64,000 nt of DNA from Cercis canadensis (taxonomy: Eukaryota > Streptophyta > Magnoliopsida > Fabales > Fabaceae), in assembly GCA_003255065.1 (NCBI GenBank), contig QAOA01006720.1, forward strand, positions 208,791-272,790, read 5' to 3'. Shown piece after piece: positions 25,690-35,573 of the stretch. The notes under the pieces are model-generated. The model did no database searches. It had not been told where the DNA came from and saw nothing but the letters and a program-made list of their open reading frames with translations. The position numbers and the translations under genes are program-made. The first letter of the stretch is position 1. Each line of letters starts with the position of its first letter.

Positions 25690-26150
25690 AGATAGAGTTT
25701 GGGATTAGAAACTTAAATTATCCTAAAGAACCCTCCATAAAGCATGTTTTTAGTATCTTAATTGTGCAAACTTTGAGGTGGGACAATCTACCAGTATATG
25801 GAAGAATCTTTAGATAAGAGTTATAAGTAAGTTGCAAAAAAATTTTTTGGCACATGAATACCCGAGGAAAACGAATGTGTGGGAAATGAAGATAATAATT
25901 TAGGAAAACTTTTACTTTGGGTCTTTGGAAGTTATTTTCTTCATTCAACATACCTTATTTTTCTTTGGGTATTCATGTGCTAAAAACTCCTCCTGTAAAT
26001 CGCTAACTCCTAGTCATTGTAAAAATTCTTTTGTATACCAGATATAGGTCCAGTTCAGAATTTTTGCAGTTAAGATATTGAAAACATGTTATATTAGAGG
26101 GTTCTTTGGGATAATATGAGTTCTAATACCAAACATGTTGTTTAGAGTGT
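25690..26150. repeat. Imperfect inverted repeat (fold-back)
   Basis: The left arm (about 25690-25866) and right arm (about 25953-26150) are alignable in opposite orientation with indels. Landmarks on the left are GCACATGAATACCC (25848-25861), AAAGAACCCTC and GTTTGGGATTAGAA. The reverse complements of 25960-25980, 26095-26110 and 26125-26145 correspond. A further 25-base match pairs 25076-25100 with 26561-26585 inverted, so the structure may span about 1.5 kb. Probably an old fold-back or MITE-type element. Confidence 0.6.
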
Positions 26151-26928
26151 TATGCCCTAAATAGAAAACAACTAACTTCTTTAAGAGGATATAAAAATAT
26201 TGAAATTTTCATATTTGCTATGAATTTAATAAACTATGTGGATACATAGCTCCCACTAGCACTATATTGCACTTCTGTTTTTCCTGCCAATGGCATCTAT
26301 AATATGGAAAGAGCTACACCTGCCCAATTAATGGTTTCCAACCTTATCTATATTCTTATCTAATGGTAGAAGTACAGAATATCACACTTTCACTATTTTC
26401 AGAGAATATGATGGTTAGTATAATGGTTCCAAACAGTACTTATAAACGAATTCTTGTCAAAATATGCTCTTCTTCAATGTTTTGTGGAGCCATATGCTTA
26501 TAGTTTTCATATATCTTTGAGATATTCAATTGAGGGGTCTTAAAAGATGGTATAAAGTCACCTAGATGTTTCCTCACTTCATTTATGGATATGCATCTTT
26601 TTCTCCAAGGGGTGTCATGAACTCTAAGTCCTATGGTGGCGTTAAAACCTTTCAGTATCATTGTCATCCCTGCAACCATATCAAGATGGAATCTTTCTGT
26701 TGTGTTCCATCATTTTTCAGCAAGAGCTAGAACATTGTAGGGTTCCTCTCTCATCCATTCAATGTGCTGATGAAATCATTAAAGACAACTACGTCTATAT
26801 CATGTTGCACCCTTGGTGGCAATTTTTTTTTACCACTTGAGCACAAAATACAACTGAAAACAAACATATCACATGAATACCCAACTGAAAACTGATGTAT
26901 CAATTAACCAAGCATACAAGCAAGAGCA

Positions 26929-27243
26929 ATGAAGAAAACATTTGGAGAGGCTAAGGAGCAGTATAACAAGGTATGGATCTATTTTGAAATGATTAGTTAG
27001 TTTAATGTTGGCAGCAGTGTGAAATTTTAAGCGAGCCTCTATTTGCAGAAGATTCTATATGTCATTGCATGCTTTGAGAAATGGTTACATCAAGAGAATG
27101 CAACTGTGGGTGCAGCCATTGAGAGAATGCAATCCAAAGGGAAGAATGTATTAAGGATTCAGAAGCATTTGGAAAACGTCATTTGTCTTCTTCTTCGTCT
27201 TCTTTGTTACCCCCTTAGACTCTGTCTGCTGGAGTTACTCTGA
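26929..27243 (+). CDS. Unrecognised two-exon ORF fragment
   Basis: A possible gene remnant: exon 26929-26970 (MKKTFGEAKEQYNK) ends at GTATGG, and an acceptor TTTGCAG leads into 27049-27243. Phase is kept, giving 78 residues. The second exon reads as a helical, charged segment (ILYVIACFEKWLHQENATVG...) that looks like genuine protein, ending in a Leu/Cys-rich tail. I do not recognise a family. It may be the last exons of a captured or truncated gene, since no upstream exons were found in the repeat-rich flank. Confidence 0.3.
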
Positions 27244-27390
27244 ATATAGCATCAAGAGTCATTTTATGTAATCTGACTGTAAACAATAACTGTTATGTAA
27301 TTTGATTCTCAGTAATCCTTTTGTGGCATGTATTACTTGGTTTATGAACCCTGTTCATGTGTTAGTCTAGCACACATTTGGTAAAACATT

Positions 27391-27558
27391 TTGTCAATGA
27401 TATAGGCCTAGAAAAAACTATCAATAGTATAGAAGAGAATGCAGCCATAAAAAATTCATGTTAGGATTGAAGAGGTAGAGGAGGGGGAATAGAAGAGATA
27501 CCCAAAGCCTTATTTAGAAGATTTTTAAGGGAAGGGAAGGGGATGAGAAGGGACTAAA
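27391..27558. repeat. 168-bp repeat, copy 1 (probable contig overlap)
   Basis: Identical by eye to 28450-28617, which begins immediately after the N at 28449. The continuation differs after the two copies. See the matching finding. Confidence 0.85.
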
Positions 27559-27840
27559 GGGTGTGTTTGGATGGGGTATTTATAGAGTGTAATGTATTTG
27601 TAGAGTGTATTTGAAATACCAATTTTGAATTACTCTCTTTGTATAAATTTTTAAGGTATTTTTAAAATTCAAGTGTATTTTTATAGTGACTTTTAAAATA
27701 TTAATATAGTGTATTTCAAATACACTTAAAATAGAGTGTATTTTAAATTCATTTCTTTCTCCCTCGGCCCTTGATACCCGTCCCCCTCCCTCTGGCCTTC
27801 GAAACTCCTATGCCCTCTGGCCTTCGAAACTCCTATGCGG

Positions 27841-28017
27841 TTATGGTGTGAATGTGTAGGTGAGCTCTCTTAGAGCAACAGTTCCAGGTCTGAATCTATG
27901 AGGTTTTTTCACACAACCAGTCGCTGAAGCCGATTTCCGGGCAGCCTTCATTGCCAGCTGCTTCCAAGGGGCCTTTTGTCCAGTTGACTTTCGTGCAGTT
28001 TGCTTCATTCTAGCCAT
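27841..28017 (-). pseudogene. Truncated histone H3-like ORF
   Basis: Fifty-eight codons starting [20 protein letters not shown]. They align with the first 50 or so residues of canonical H3 (start, [39 protein letters not shown]), then diverge to an unrelated eight residues and a stop. Changes from the canonical tail include T3M, G13Q, R17W, T22M, P30S and G34C. K4, K9, K14, K18, K23, K27 and K36 remain. A31 and F41 are H3.1-like rather than H3.3-like for plants. The whole histone fold is missing, so it cannot form a nucleosomal H3. Most likely a captured or retroposed fragment. Confidence 0.8.
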
Positions 28018-28281
28018 TCTTCCTTAATCCTATAATTTCTGTTCACACAACTACCTTTCTTCATTACAATGGGAATTTATAGTGAGAGAATGGGTGGAGA
28101 TTGAAATTTTGGAGGGTCCACTTGGCGGGAGGGATTAGGAATGAATTAATTTGAGTGGTGGATGAGGAATGATTCTGACAGTCATGAATCCATTTACGAG
28201 AGAGCATACGGATAGCGATCCCATCCCCGTGCATTATGCATTCCATCACCTCTCTTCCTGCTATCTCCTCTCTGTCTCTGC

Positions 28282-28380
28282 AAGACGCAATGGATGAGCC
28301 CACCACACAGGCTGAGCCGCCACCCGCCTCCGCCAGAAGCTACTGGCGGTGGAGCAAGATTTTCTTCCATGTTTTGTGAT
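28282..28380 (+). other. Short coding-like stretch, possible captured exon
   Basis: An ATG near 28290 opens a 29-residue frame (MDEPTTQAEPPPASARSYWR, then WSKIFFHVL and stop). It is markedly GC-richer than its surroundings and reads like the N-terminus of a plant protein, but I cannot name the family. Its neighbour is the H3-like fragment, hence the idea of captured pieces. Confidence 0.25.
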
Positions 28381-28382
28381 TG

Positions 28383-28383
<1 letters not shown>

Positions 28384-28442
<59 letters not shown>
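28384..28442. repeat. 59-base poly-T
   Basis: Uninterrupted T run ending seven bases before the N at 28449. It may be a retroposon tail read on the opposite strand or an assembly-limited homopolymer. Confidence 0.9.
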
Positions 28443-28448
<6 letters not shown>

Positions 28449-28449
28449 N

Positions 28450-28617
28450 TTGTCAATGATATAGGCCTAGAAAAAACTATCAATAGTATAGAAGAGAATG
28501 CAGCCATAAAAAATTCATGTTAGGATTGAAGAGGTAGAGGAGGGGGAATAGAAGAGATACCCAAAGCCTTATTTAGAAGATTTTTAAGGGAAGGGAAGGG
28601 GATGAGAAGGGACTAAA
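28450..28617. repeat. 168-bp repeat, copy 2 after an N
   Basis: Exact copy of 27391-27558 starting at the first base after N28449. The flanking sequence then continues differently (TCTCCCTTC...), as expected for a second contig or haplotype. Confidence 0.85.
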
Positions 28618-29470
28618 TCTCCCTTCTTCCTTCTCTCCCTTTCGGGGTGTTAAGTGATGGAATGGACTTCTTTTTTAGTTGTAAGTATGGAAAATGTTTT
28701 ACTTGAACGTTTTAGCTATGAGAGTTAACGGTTGATTTGGACGGAAGGAGAAACATTGTAACTGAACCATGTTACATCAAAAGGTAATGTGCTCAATTTC
28801 GTAAGTACGGAGAAATTGCAAAATTTGGAATATTGAATCAGGGGTACCAAAGTGCAATTGAACTGTTTTTATATACTACTAAATTATCACAATCATAATT
28901 TTAATTAGTATTATAATATTTTCTTTAAGAAATAATTTTGATAAAATTTGCTTCCTTCCTAAAAGGAAAACCTTTCTGCCTTGAATGTTATACTCTATTA
29001 CTTCACATATATAAAGCTAAACCACAACTGACCTTTGGGCATTTGGCTTGAGAGTGGTGCTATATAGTTTGGGTCATTTTGGCTAAAAAAAATTGTACAT
29101 AAATATGAGATAAAGGCAAATTGGTTAGACCATTATCTTCACTAACAAAATAAAAATATTAAATAAGAAATCATTTAATGATCAGTTTAATTTTTTTAAT
29201 TAACCATCTCTCAAGGATAAGGAAAATACCATTCATATCATAACCAATTGGGGCTACCAAAATTTAGTAGAGTTGTGTTGAGACTCTTGATCTAGATATT
29301 ACTTAAAAAAGAAAGTAATACACATGTTGCAAAGATAACTCTGTCTTGGGGGATAATAATTAGCATCTCTGGTTCAGTGAAGTAGTACATGCGGCAGCTC
29401 AAGTTAAATAGTACAACCAGTTCTCCAAACTGGTGTAAAAACAATATCAAGAAGCCCTTCTGATTGACTT
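28618..29470. other. Intergenic, 3' side of NRPB3
   Basis: AT-rich with no gene seen. The last part probably contains the NRPB3 3' UTR. Confidence 0.4.
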
Positions 29471-29472
29471 GA

Positions 29473-32400
29473 TCATCCCCCTCGCATATGTGCACCTAAT
29501 TCCCCAAACTGGTCATCTGCTTCAACTGTGTCTTCTGATAACCGCACTGCATCCAGCTTTTGTTTAAGAATTTCTATGGCATTTAATACTAATTGAGAAG
29601 CTTTAATCGCTCCAGTAGATTCGACTGTGAATATGAAACTATCTTGTCTTGCAACAATATCCACAAGCCCAGGCTTGCCCATAGCTTCTGCTTTCTTGAT
29701 CACCTCATCATCGTAAGTGTATGCCTCAGGGTCGACCACTGCAACCTAATATGGTAAGAAGTTAGTTATTGCCTTCAGACAAAGCATTCAAACAAGGCAG
29801 GCAAAGTTTAGTGTTCATGCTTAAAATTCATAAAACATCAAAAAGGGATAATATTAACAATTGAAATGGAAAAACTAACAATGGTTATTGAGTACTATAT
29901 GTCAAAACTTTGCAAAAAAAAAAAAAAAAAAAAAAAAAANNAAAAAAAAAAAAAAAACTGTCCAGGGCAATGCGGTAGACAGAGTCAGCCAATGGGATCA
30001 GACATATCCACTTTAGGTGAAGTCCTAAAAAGCTTTCATCCAACAAATTGAAATCCAGTATCAATATCTTCCCCCTATAAAAATAATCCTAGGATGCTAT
30101 AAAAGCTATCAGGTGTATTGCAAATCCTGATACTCACATATTTCAAATAGTAAAATTTCAGTGCAGCATAAGACTCACTGATGAAATTGCCAGCTTTAGA
30201 ATCTCACCGGATCTACAAGCAGCATTCCATTCACTTTCATTCTTGCAATGTCTTATGCTAAAATGAGTTTGAAATGGGGAAAAAAATTACACTCATTGGC
30301 CTTAATTTATCGTCTTACATGGAGAGCTTTTTCTGTCATGAAGGAGCGTATGTAAATGCTTGGCAAATGTGATTAGAATATATGAAGGAAAAAAAAATCA
30401 ATTAGGATCAGGAAAGAACAACATTGAAAAAAAGAAAATCATGGAGAACTCTCACTAATGGGAGTTCATTTCTATCTAAGCAAGCTTTGAAGGGAAAATC
30501 ACCAACACATTTCATTAATGACTGTCACTCATCTCTCCTATGAAGAGATCACTTCCATTATGACACTAAATAATACTGTTAGTTGAACGTACAAAGAGAT
30601 CAATACAAAAAAGACTTCACCACAGTCTGCAAAATGGCGTGTTATTACTTATGAGACATGAAGTATGATTCACTTCTAGTACTTTCCTATTTAAATCACA
30701 TAACAAGTAGGATAACGATAGAGATTTACAACCTCAGGATCATTTCTACAAACACCTGTAAGGTTATTTCTACATGTATCTAGTACTTTCCTATTTAAAT
30801 CACATAACAAGTATGATAACGATAGAGGTTTACAACCTCAGGATCATTTCTACAAACACCTGTAAGGTTATTTCTACATGTATCTAGTACTTTCCTATTT
30901 AAATCACATACCAAGTAGGGTAACGATAGAGGTTTACAACCTCAGGATCATTTCTACAAACACCTGTAAGGTTATTTCTATACTTTCCTATTTAAATCAC
31001 ATACTAAGTAGGGTAATGATAGAGGTTTACAACCTCAGTATCATTTCTACAAACAATTGTAGGGATACTTCTACATGTATCTACTTATTGGTGAAAAATC
31101 TATTTTTTAATTCTTGTCATAATGATGTTCACTTCTAACTAAGCAAGATTTGTTGGGAGAATCACAAAAGAATTTTGAAGCTGTAGGTAATCAGCTCTCC
31201 ATAACACTCCCCTAAAACCGCCCCCCGCCCCCCAAAAAAAAAAATTCCCCAAAAAAGACAAATACGAAAGGCATAATTGTATGGAAGGTCCAAGCTGTTG
31301 GATGATCCTGGATCCTACAAAAAATTGTGCCTTTATGATTATACTCTGGGAAGCAAGTATATATATTTTCATGTGGCAGAAAGTGTCTCTTAGTTGCATC
31401 ATGTGCCTGTAATTGAGGTCGTTCCCATACAACAACTGAAACAGAGTAAATAATGTTTCAATAAACACATAAAGCTTCCTAGTTCACCCACAAAGACCAA
31501 AGAGGAAGTGTAGATAGTGTTCAATGGGTTTACTTGGTAATAATTAGCAAAGAGCAATCCATGTATATCTTAATCTAATTCTAAGAGAATAATATTGCAT
31601 TCCATCAAACACCCTCTTCAGCACAAACCTAGAAGACATGCTAGGTAAGTGTTTAGTAAATTCAATAATCTTGCGGGAAATGGAAACACATAATATAGTT
31701 ACTAGCAATGAAATAAGTATTAAGTGTATAAACAAAATTACCAAAAAGAAACAACCTGTTGGGTTACAGGATCAAGTTCAAACACACGGGTAGGACTACT
31801 TTCAACCCACTCTTTCTTCTCCTCAAATGTCAATGTTTCCATTAGATCTTCATTAATATGAATCTCTGGTTCGTACATGAAAGTTACAGTTGCCGCCGGT
31901 GACCATTTAGCATGATCTTTACCAATTCCCTTCCTAGCTATTGCTCTCAGCCTCAACTCTTGCCCTCGCCGCAACTTCACAATTATAATCCCCCTGAAGA
32001 CAACCCAAACCAACTTAAAATTGACATCCAATTAAGCCAAAAATTTTAACTTTCCCAAACCAAGGCTATATATAATTCATCAAACCACGTTGTAAGAAAA
32101 GATGGGTAAGATGCTAAATCATAAATCGTCCATCCACAACCCAATGCCAAACTATATCACAGCATTGAGAAAAACAACTATAAAAGCTTACCCACTTGAA
32201 AACAAAGCCTTGCTACAAAGAATTAGAAAAGTTCCAAAAGGTGAATTGAATACCTATGCTCATTGGAATCCAAGCCAGTGGGGTCAGTGAAATCGACGGG
32301 AACCACAGTGTGGTCAGAGCTATAGAGGTCCTTGCTAGTAACATCAAGGGTTTGATCGGTCATGCACTTGACCCTGAGGTGGAACTCGACGGAGCAGAAC

Positions 32401-32699
32401 TCGCACTGGCCATCGCCGTCACAGGCATCGCAGTCACGTGAGAAGCGCATGGACATGGCTCGCTCACTGGTGAGTGGGATAAGCCCAAGTCGGTGAGCGA
32501 TGAACTCGTCGTTGAGGACGGAGGAGTTGACCTCAATTTCAACGAGATCGATGGCGATGGTGGGAACCTCAGCGATCATCACGCGCCGGAGCGCGTTGGC
32601 AATGCTGGCATCGGTGTCTCGGAGCTCGAACTTGACATAGTCGTCCTTCAGCTCTCGGATTTTGATCCTGGGCGTGCGGGCATAGGAGGCTCCCTCCAT
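29473..32699 (-). CDS. NRPB3: DNA-directed RNA polymerase II subunit RPB3
   Basis: Nuclear Pol II assembly-platform subunit that pairs with RPB11, the counterpart of the bacterial alpha dimer. Three exons on the minus strand: 32699-32254, 31993-31756, 29745-29473, total 957 bases and 318 residues, against about 319 that I recall for Arabidopsis. The N-terminus [20 protein letters not shown], the alpha-like motif [19 protein letters not shown], the RLGLIPL motif and a cysteine cluster ([13 protein letters not shown], the family's zinc-binding loop) are all present. The C-terminal half carries the second dimerisation region and ends MRGG. Intron 2 (29746-31755) is about 2 kb and contains a minisatellite and an unresolved poly-A with NN. 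Coding sequence is intact. Confidence 0.96.
29916..29957. repeat. Poly-A tract interrupted by NN in NRPB3 intron 2
   Basis: A run with two Ns (29940-29941) in the middle. It is an unresolved homopolymer, so the real length is unknown. No flank duplication was seen here, unlike at the other N positions. Confidence 0.8.
30675..31086. repeat. 104-bp minisatellite, about four copies, in NRPB3 intron 2
   Basis: Units start at 30675, 30779 and 30883 (period 104) with a fourth, 11 bases shorter at its front, from about 30979. Each contains CTTTCCTATTTAAATCACAT, a TTTACAACCTCAG block and TTTCTACAAACA. The last unit is the most diverged. No Ns lie inside, so this is probably a real tandem array. The open frame it creates on the plus strand is an artefact of the repeat. 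Confidence 0.9.
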
Positions 32700-32917
32700 C
32701 TCCGTCTCTGCTGCTCTCTTCTGTGTTCTGTGCCTGCTTTCACAAAGAGAATGACAACTACAAAAGTGGGGTTCATTGTTCTTAAACCCAAACGGGGTTT
32801 ATGCCCTTCGGACATGAGTTCCCTAAAACGGGTATGGATAATATGGTGATTATCTTCGAGGTCTATTTATTATTAATTTTGATAAAATTTTAAGAGTAAA
32901 ACCTATTTTTATTTTTA
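32700..32917. other. NRPB3 leader and upstream region
   Basis: Pyrimidine-rich on the minus strand directly upstream of the NRPB3 start, as expected for a leader. No other gene is seen. Confidence 0.4.
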
Positions 32918-33276
32918 AAAGATACAACTATATTCAATTTAGTTAAAAAAATATTTTTAGTATTTTAGTGTTTAGAAAATAACTATTTATAAAAGAATTT
33001 TTTTATCGACTCATTTTCACTAATTAAATTTGTCACATTGACAATTTACGTTTTATTTAAAAAGTTTTGTCAATTTTCACTAAAAGAAATTGAACANAAA
33101 GATACAACTATATTCAATTTAGTTAAAAGAATATTTTTAGTATTTTAGTGTTTAGAAAATAACTATTTATAAAAGAATTTTTTTATCGACTCATTTTCAC
33201 TAATTAAATTTGTCACATTGACAATTTACGTTTTATTTAAAAAGTTTTGTCAATTTTCACTAAAAGAAATTGAACA
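32918..33276. repeat. 179-bp block duplicated across a single N
   Basis: Copies 32918-33096 and 33098-33276 are separated only by N33097. They differ at about one base (A to G near the start). Most likely two overlapping contig ends or haplotypes concatenated by the assembler. Confidence 0.9.
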
Positions 33277-33539
33277 GAAAATTATAAGAATTTAGTTTAG
33301 TGATAATGATACAATAAATTTATTTAAATTAGTTAATGCTTGAATTATAGGGTTAAAACTTAAGAATTTTTTTTTTTAAATTCACTAGTTCAATTTAAAA
33401 TGTGCATCTTTAAAATCACTCGATGAGAGACTTATTCTAATGCGCAAAATTAATCCTAAAATATATTTACTGTTACAACCGTGCCAGATCATTTTCAGTT
33501 TTCTTCTTTGAAACAGTTATTGCCCGATGAGAAATTGAG

Positions 33540-33993
33540 AATCACTTGAATGGAACAATGAGTGAAAGCATTAAACAATTGTCAAAGTTGCAAGTGTTAA
33601 CTGTTACTTAGTCGTAACTTCTTGCAAGATGTGATTTCTAAGGCTCATTTCTTCAAACTCTCTAATCTTAGATATCTGCACATGTCTCATAATGAATTGG
33701 TTCTTGATATTAATGCTGATTGGGTATTCCCCCTTCTCAACTCAAGTCCATAACCTTAACTTATTGCAAGTTGGGTCCTTATTTCCCGAGATAGCTTCGA
33801 AACCAGAAGAGCTATATATAAGTGGTTAGATATTTCTAATGTTGGAATCTCTCATGTTGTTGTTAGAAAGATTGAATCTTTCTTACAGCCAGATCAAAGG
33901 CGAAATCCCAAATTTACCATTACATTATCTTAAATTAATTGGGATGTCTTTGAACTCAAATGTTTTAAAGGTCCAATCCCATCATTTTTATGA
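33540..33993 (+). pseudogene. Leucine-rich-repeat receptor-like protein (RLP/EIX type) pseudogene
   Basis: Broken coding sequence in several frames. Recognisable pieces in order are NHLNGTMSESIKQLSKLQVL (33540-33599), then VISKAHFFKLSNLRYLHMSH, DINADWVFPLL, then YCKLGPYFP, LDISNVGIS, and NLSYSQIKGEIPNLPL. These match successive LRRs of plant EIX-type receptor-like proteins (usual order: N.L.G.lPESIGQLSKLEVL, VISEAHFSNLSKL, CKLGP.FP, LDIS..GIS, LS.NQIKG.IP). At least three frameshifts and several stops separate them. No signal peptide or transmembrane end was found. Clearly a non-functional fragment. Confidence 0.8.
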
Positions 33994-34369
33994 GGGTTGT
34001 CATGGTTGGATTTAACCAACAATTAAGTTTTCATATACTAATTTTTTCTTGTGTTCAAATACTACCAAAAAGTGATGGCCATCATAGCTTGGCAGGCATT
34101 TGTAGCAAGTTACCTAGCTGAAAGGCCTATAGAAGGGCTTCCGCAAAGGACCTCTAAAAGCTTTTCATTTTACTTATCTGTCTTGTATTGTTTTGTATTC
34201 CCAACTTTGATTTCAAGTTAGTCCTTTTCTGAGTTACCACGATGCAAAAGGCTATAGTATGGATCAAACACATTACACAGTCCCACACAGGGTAATCTCA
34301 AATAAGCAGATCTTAATATATAGCAACAACTACATAGACTAACACATTTATAAATACATATCAGCGAAA

Positions 34370-34594
34370 TTACATAAATAGTGCAGCTGTAGACACACAA
34401 CATTGCAACAACACAGAGAATCCAAAGAAGGCAGAGGAAGCAGAGGCTGAGCCTGCATCCATTGCTGGCGATGGCGATGGAGCCAATTCATTCTCAACAG
34501 CATAGACCATAGTCCGTGACACCGAAAACACCATTGCTATAAAACTACGGGCTGCTACCAAAGAGACCTTCATGCTTGACACTGCAATGGCCAA
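34370..34594 (-). CDS. Arabinogalactan-peptide-like protein
   Basis: Single-exon 74-residue precursor. A hydrophobic N-terminal segment (about residues 8-32, ending VYA) looks like a signal peptide. A short mature region, ENELAPSPSPAMDAGSASAS, carries the APSPSP motif expected to be hydroxylated and O-glycosylated. A hydrophobic tail (FFGFSVLLQCCVSTAALFM) fits a GPI-anchor signal. AG peptides are small cell-surface proteoglycans of the wall and plasma membrane. The second Met (residue 8) is an alternative start. The signal peptide contains two arginines, slightly unusual. A TATA box lies about 107 bases upstream. Family call is by architecture, not by sequence match. Confidence 0.7.
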   Translation of the reverse strand: MAIAVSSMKVSLVAARSFIAMVFSVSRTMVYAVENELAPSPSPAMDAGSASASSAFFGFSVLLQCCVSTAALFM

Positions 34595-34700
34595 AGCTAG
34601 TTAGGTATAGCAGCAATTGTAACACAAGAGAGCACCAATTGTAGTTTCTGCAGACTGCAAATAGTGACAATGTGGGTGAGACTATCTGAGATACTGTGGC

Positions 34701-34706
34701 TTTATA
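34701..34706 (-). promoter_or_regulatory. TATA box of the arabinogalactan-peptide gene
   Basis: On the minus strand this reads CCCCTATAAAGCC, a good plant TATA context, 107 bases before the start codon at 34594. That leaves room for a leader of about 75 bases. Confidence 0.65.
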
Positions 34707-34719
34707 GGGGGGAAGCTTT

Positions 34720-35560
34720 GGAGAAATGGGAGGATTGTGGGGCGTGTGTCCATTACAGCTACCAGTGCATGGGTGCCATGTTGTGAGAGGGATTACTCTC
34801 TGAACTGCAGGCTGTCAATAAATGCAAGGGGCTCAAGGGTTAGCTGATGCCACGTTGAGTGTCATGAAACTCTGTCAGTGAAATTTGTCTCAAGAGTCCT
34901 TACACTCTCTGATTTTCATGGTGGTGAAAGCTGCTCTCAGAGGGTCCTGGTCTAATTTATCATCATTCGCACAGAATAATGTTGCACATAATTTTAAAAA
35001 ATGGATTAAAAAACAGATCAGTTAGTAGCCATTCAAATCTGTTTGGCAATACTAAACTTCAAGAATAATGCTAGCACATAATTTTTTTCGCAACTCTATA
35101 CGCATACACTATAATTAATACAAAAGTTTGTCTGAGTTCAATTCTTTCTACTTAAACTTAGATGCAGATTTGCGTCCTATAAGGAAAAGTAATGTGTAAG
35201 CACCAAAATGGCTAATAACATTTTGAGAAAAATAGTGAAATGAACGTCTTCATGAGCTAAAGACTAAAGAAAGGTTGCACCGACTTTTTTTCCACAGTAG
35301 TTGTTAGCTTGGATAAAAGATGGTCTTTGCATGAATATAACCACGTGAAATGAACTACTTTACTTTATTTTGTTTTTGCCCGAGTCAATTCACATTGATT
35401 TTGTAGGTTTGCAATCTCAAACATGCACTATATGATTAACACAGTACAGGCTTGCTATATTCTCCAGGATTGATTTCCTTAGGAACACTATACAGTCATT
35501 ATTTGAAGGAACTACTTATAGTTATAGGCATCTATATCTATGGACTTGTTTAAATAGATA
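34720..35560. other. Intergenic, no gene seen
   Basis: Contains the upstream region of the arabinogalactan-peptide gene and the likely 3' flank of sulfiredoxin. No coding signal or repeat stands out. Confidence 0.4.
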
Positions 35561-35573
35561 AGATGAGCAGATA

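Larger units (their letters stand above)
27559..28448. mobile_element. Possible gene-fragment-carrying insertion ending in poly-T
   Basis: This sequence lies between two identical 168-bp blocks. It begins GGGTGTGTTTGGATGG, a style of end common in plant DNA-transposon derivatives. It then holds AT-rich subrepeats, a histone H3-like ORF on the minus strand (27841-28017), and a short plus-strand coding-like stretch near 28290-28377. It ends in 59 Ts (28384-28442) against an N. This is consistent with an insertion present in one haplotype that has picked up gene fragments. No terminal inverted repeats could be confirmed. Confidence 0.4.

Noticed and set aside
30675-31086. CRISPR-like spaced repeats
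   Set aside because: The 104-bp units are contiguous without distinct spacers, and the window is eukaryotic.
30878-31138. Open frame with internal repeats
   Set aside because: It is produced by the 104-bp minisatellite in an NRPB3 intron and has no protein features.
32918-33276. True tandem duplication upstream of NRPB3
   Set aside because: The copies meet exactly at a single N and differ by one base, so an assembly joint is far more likely.
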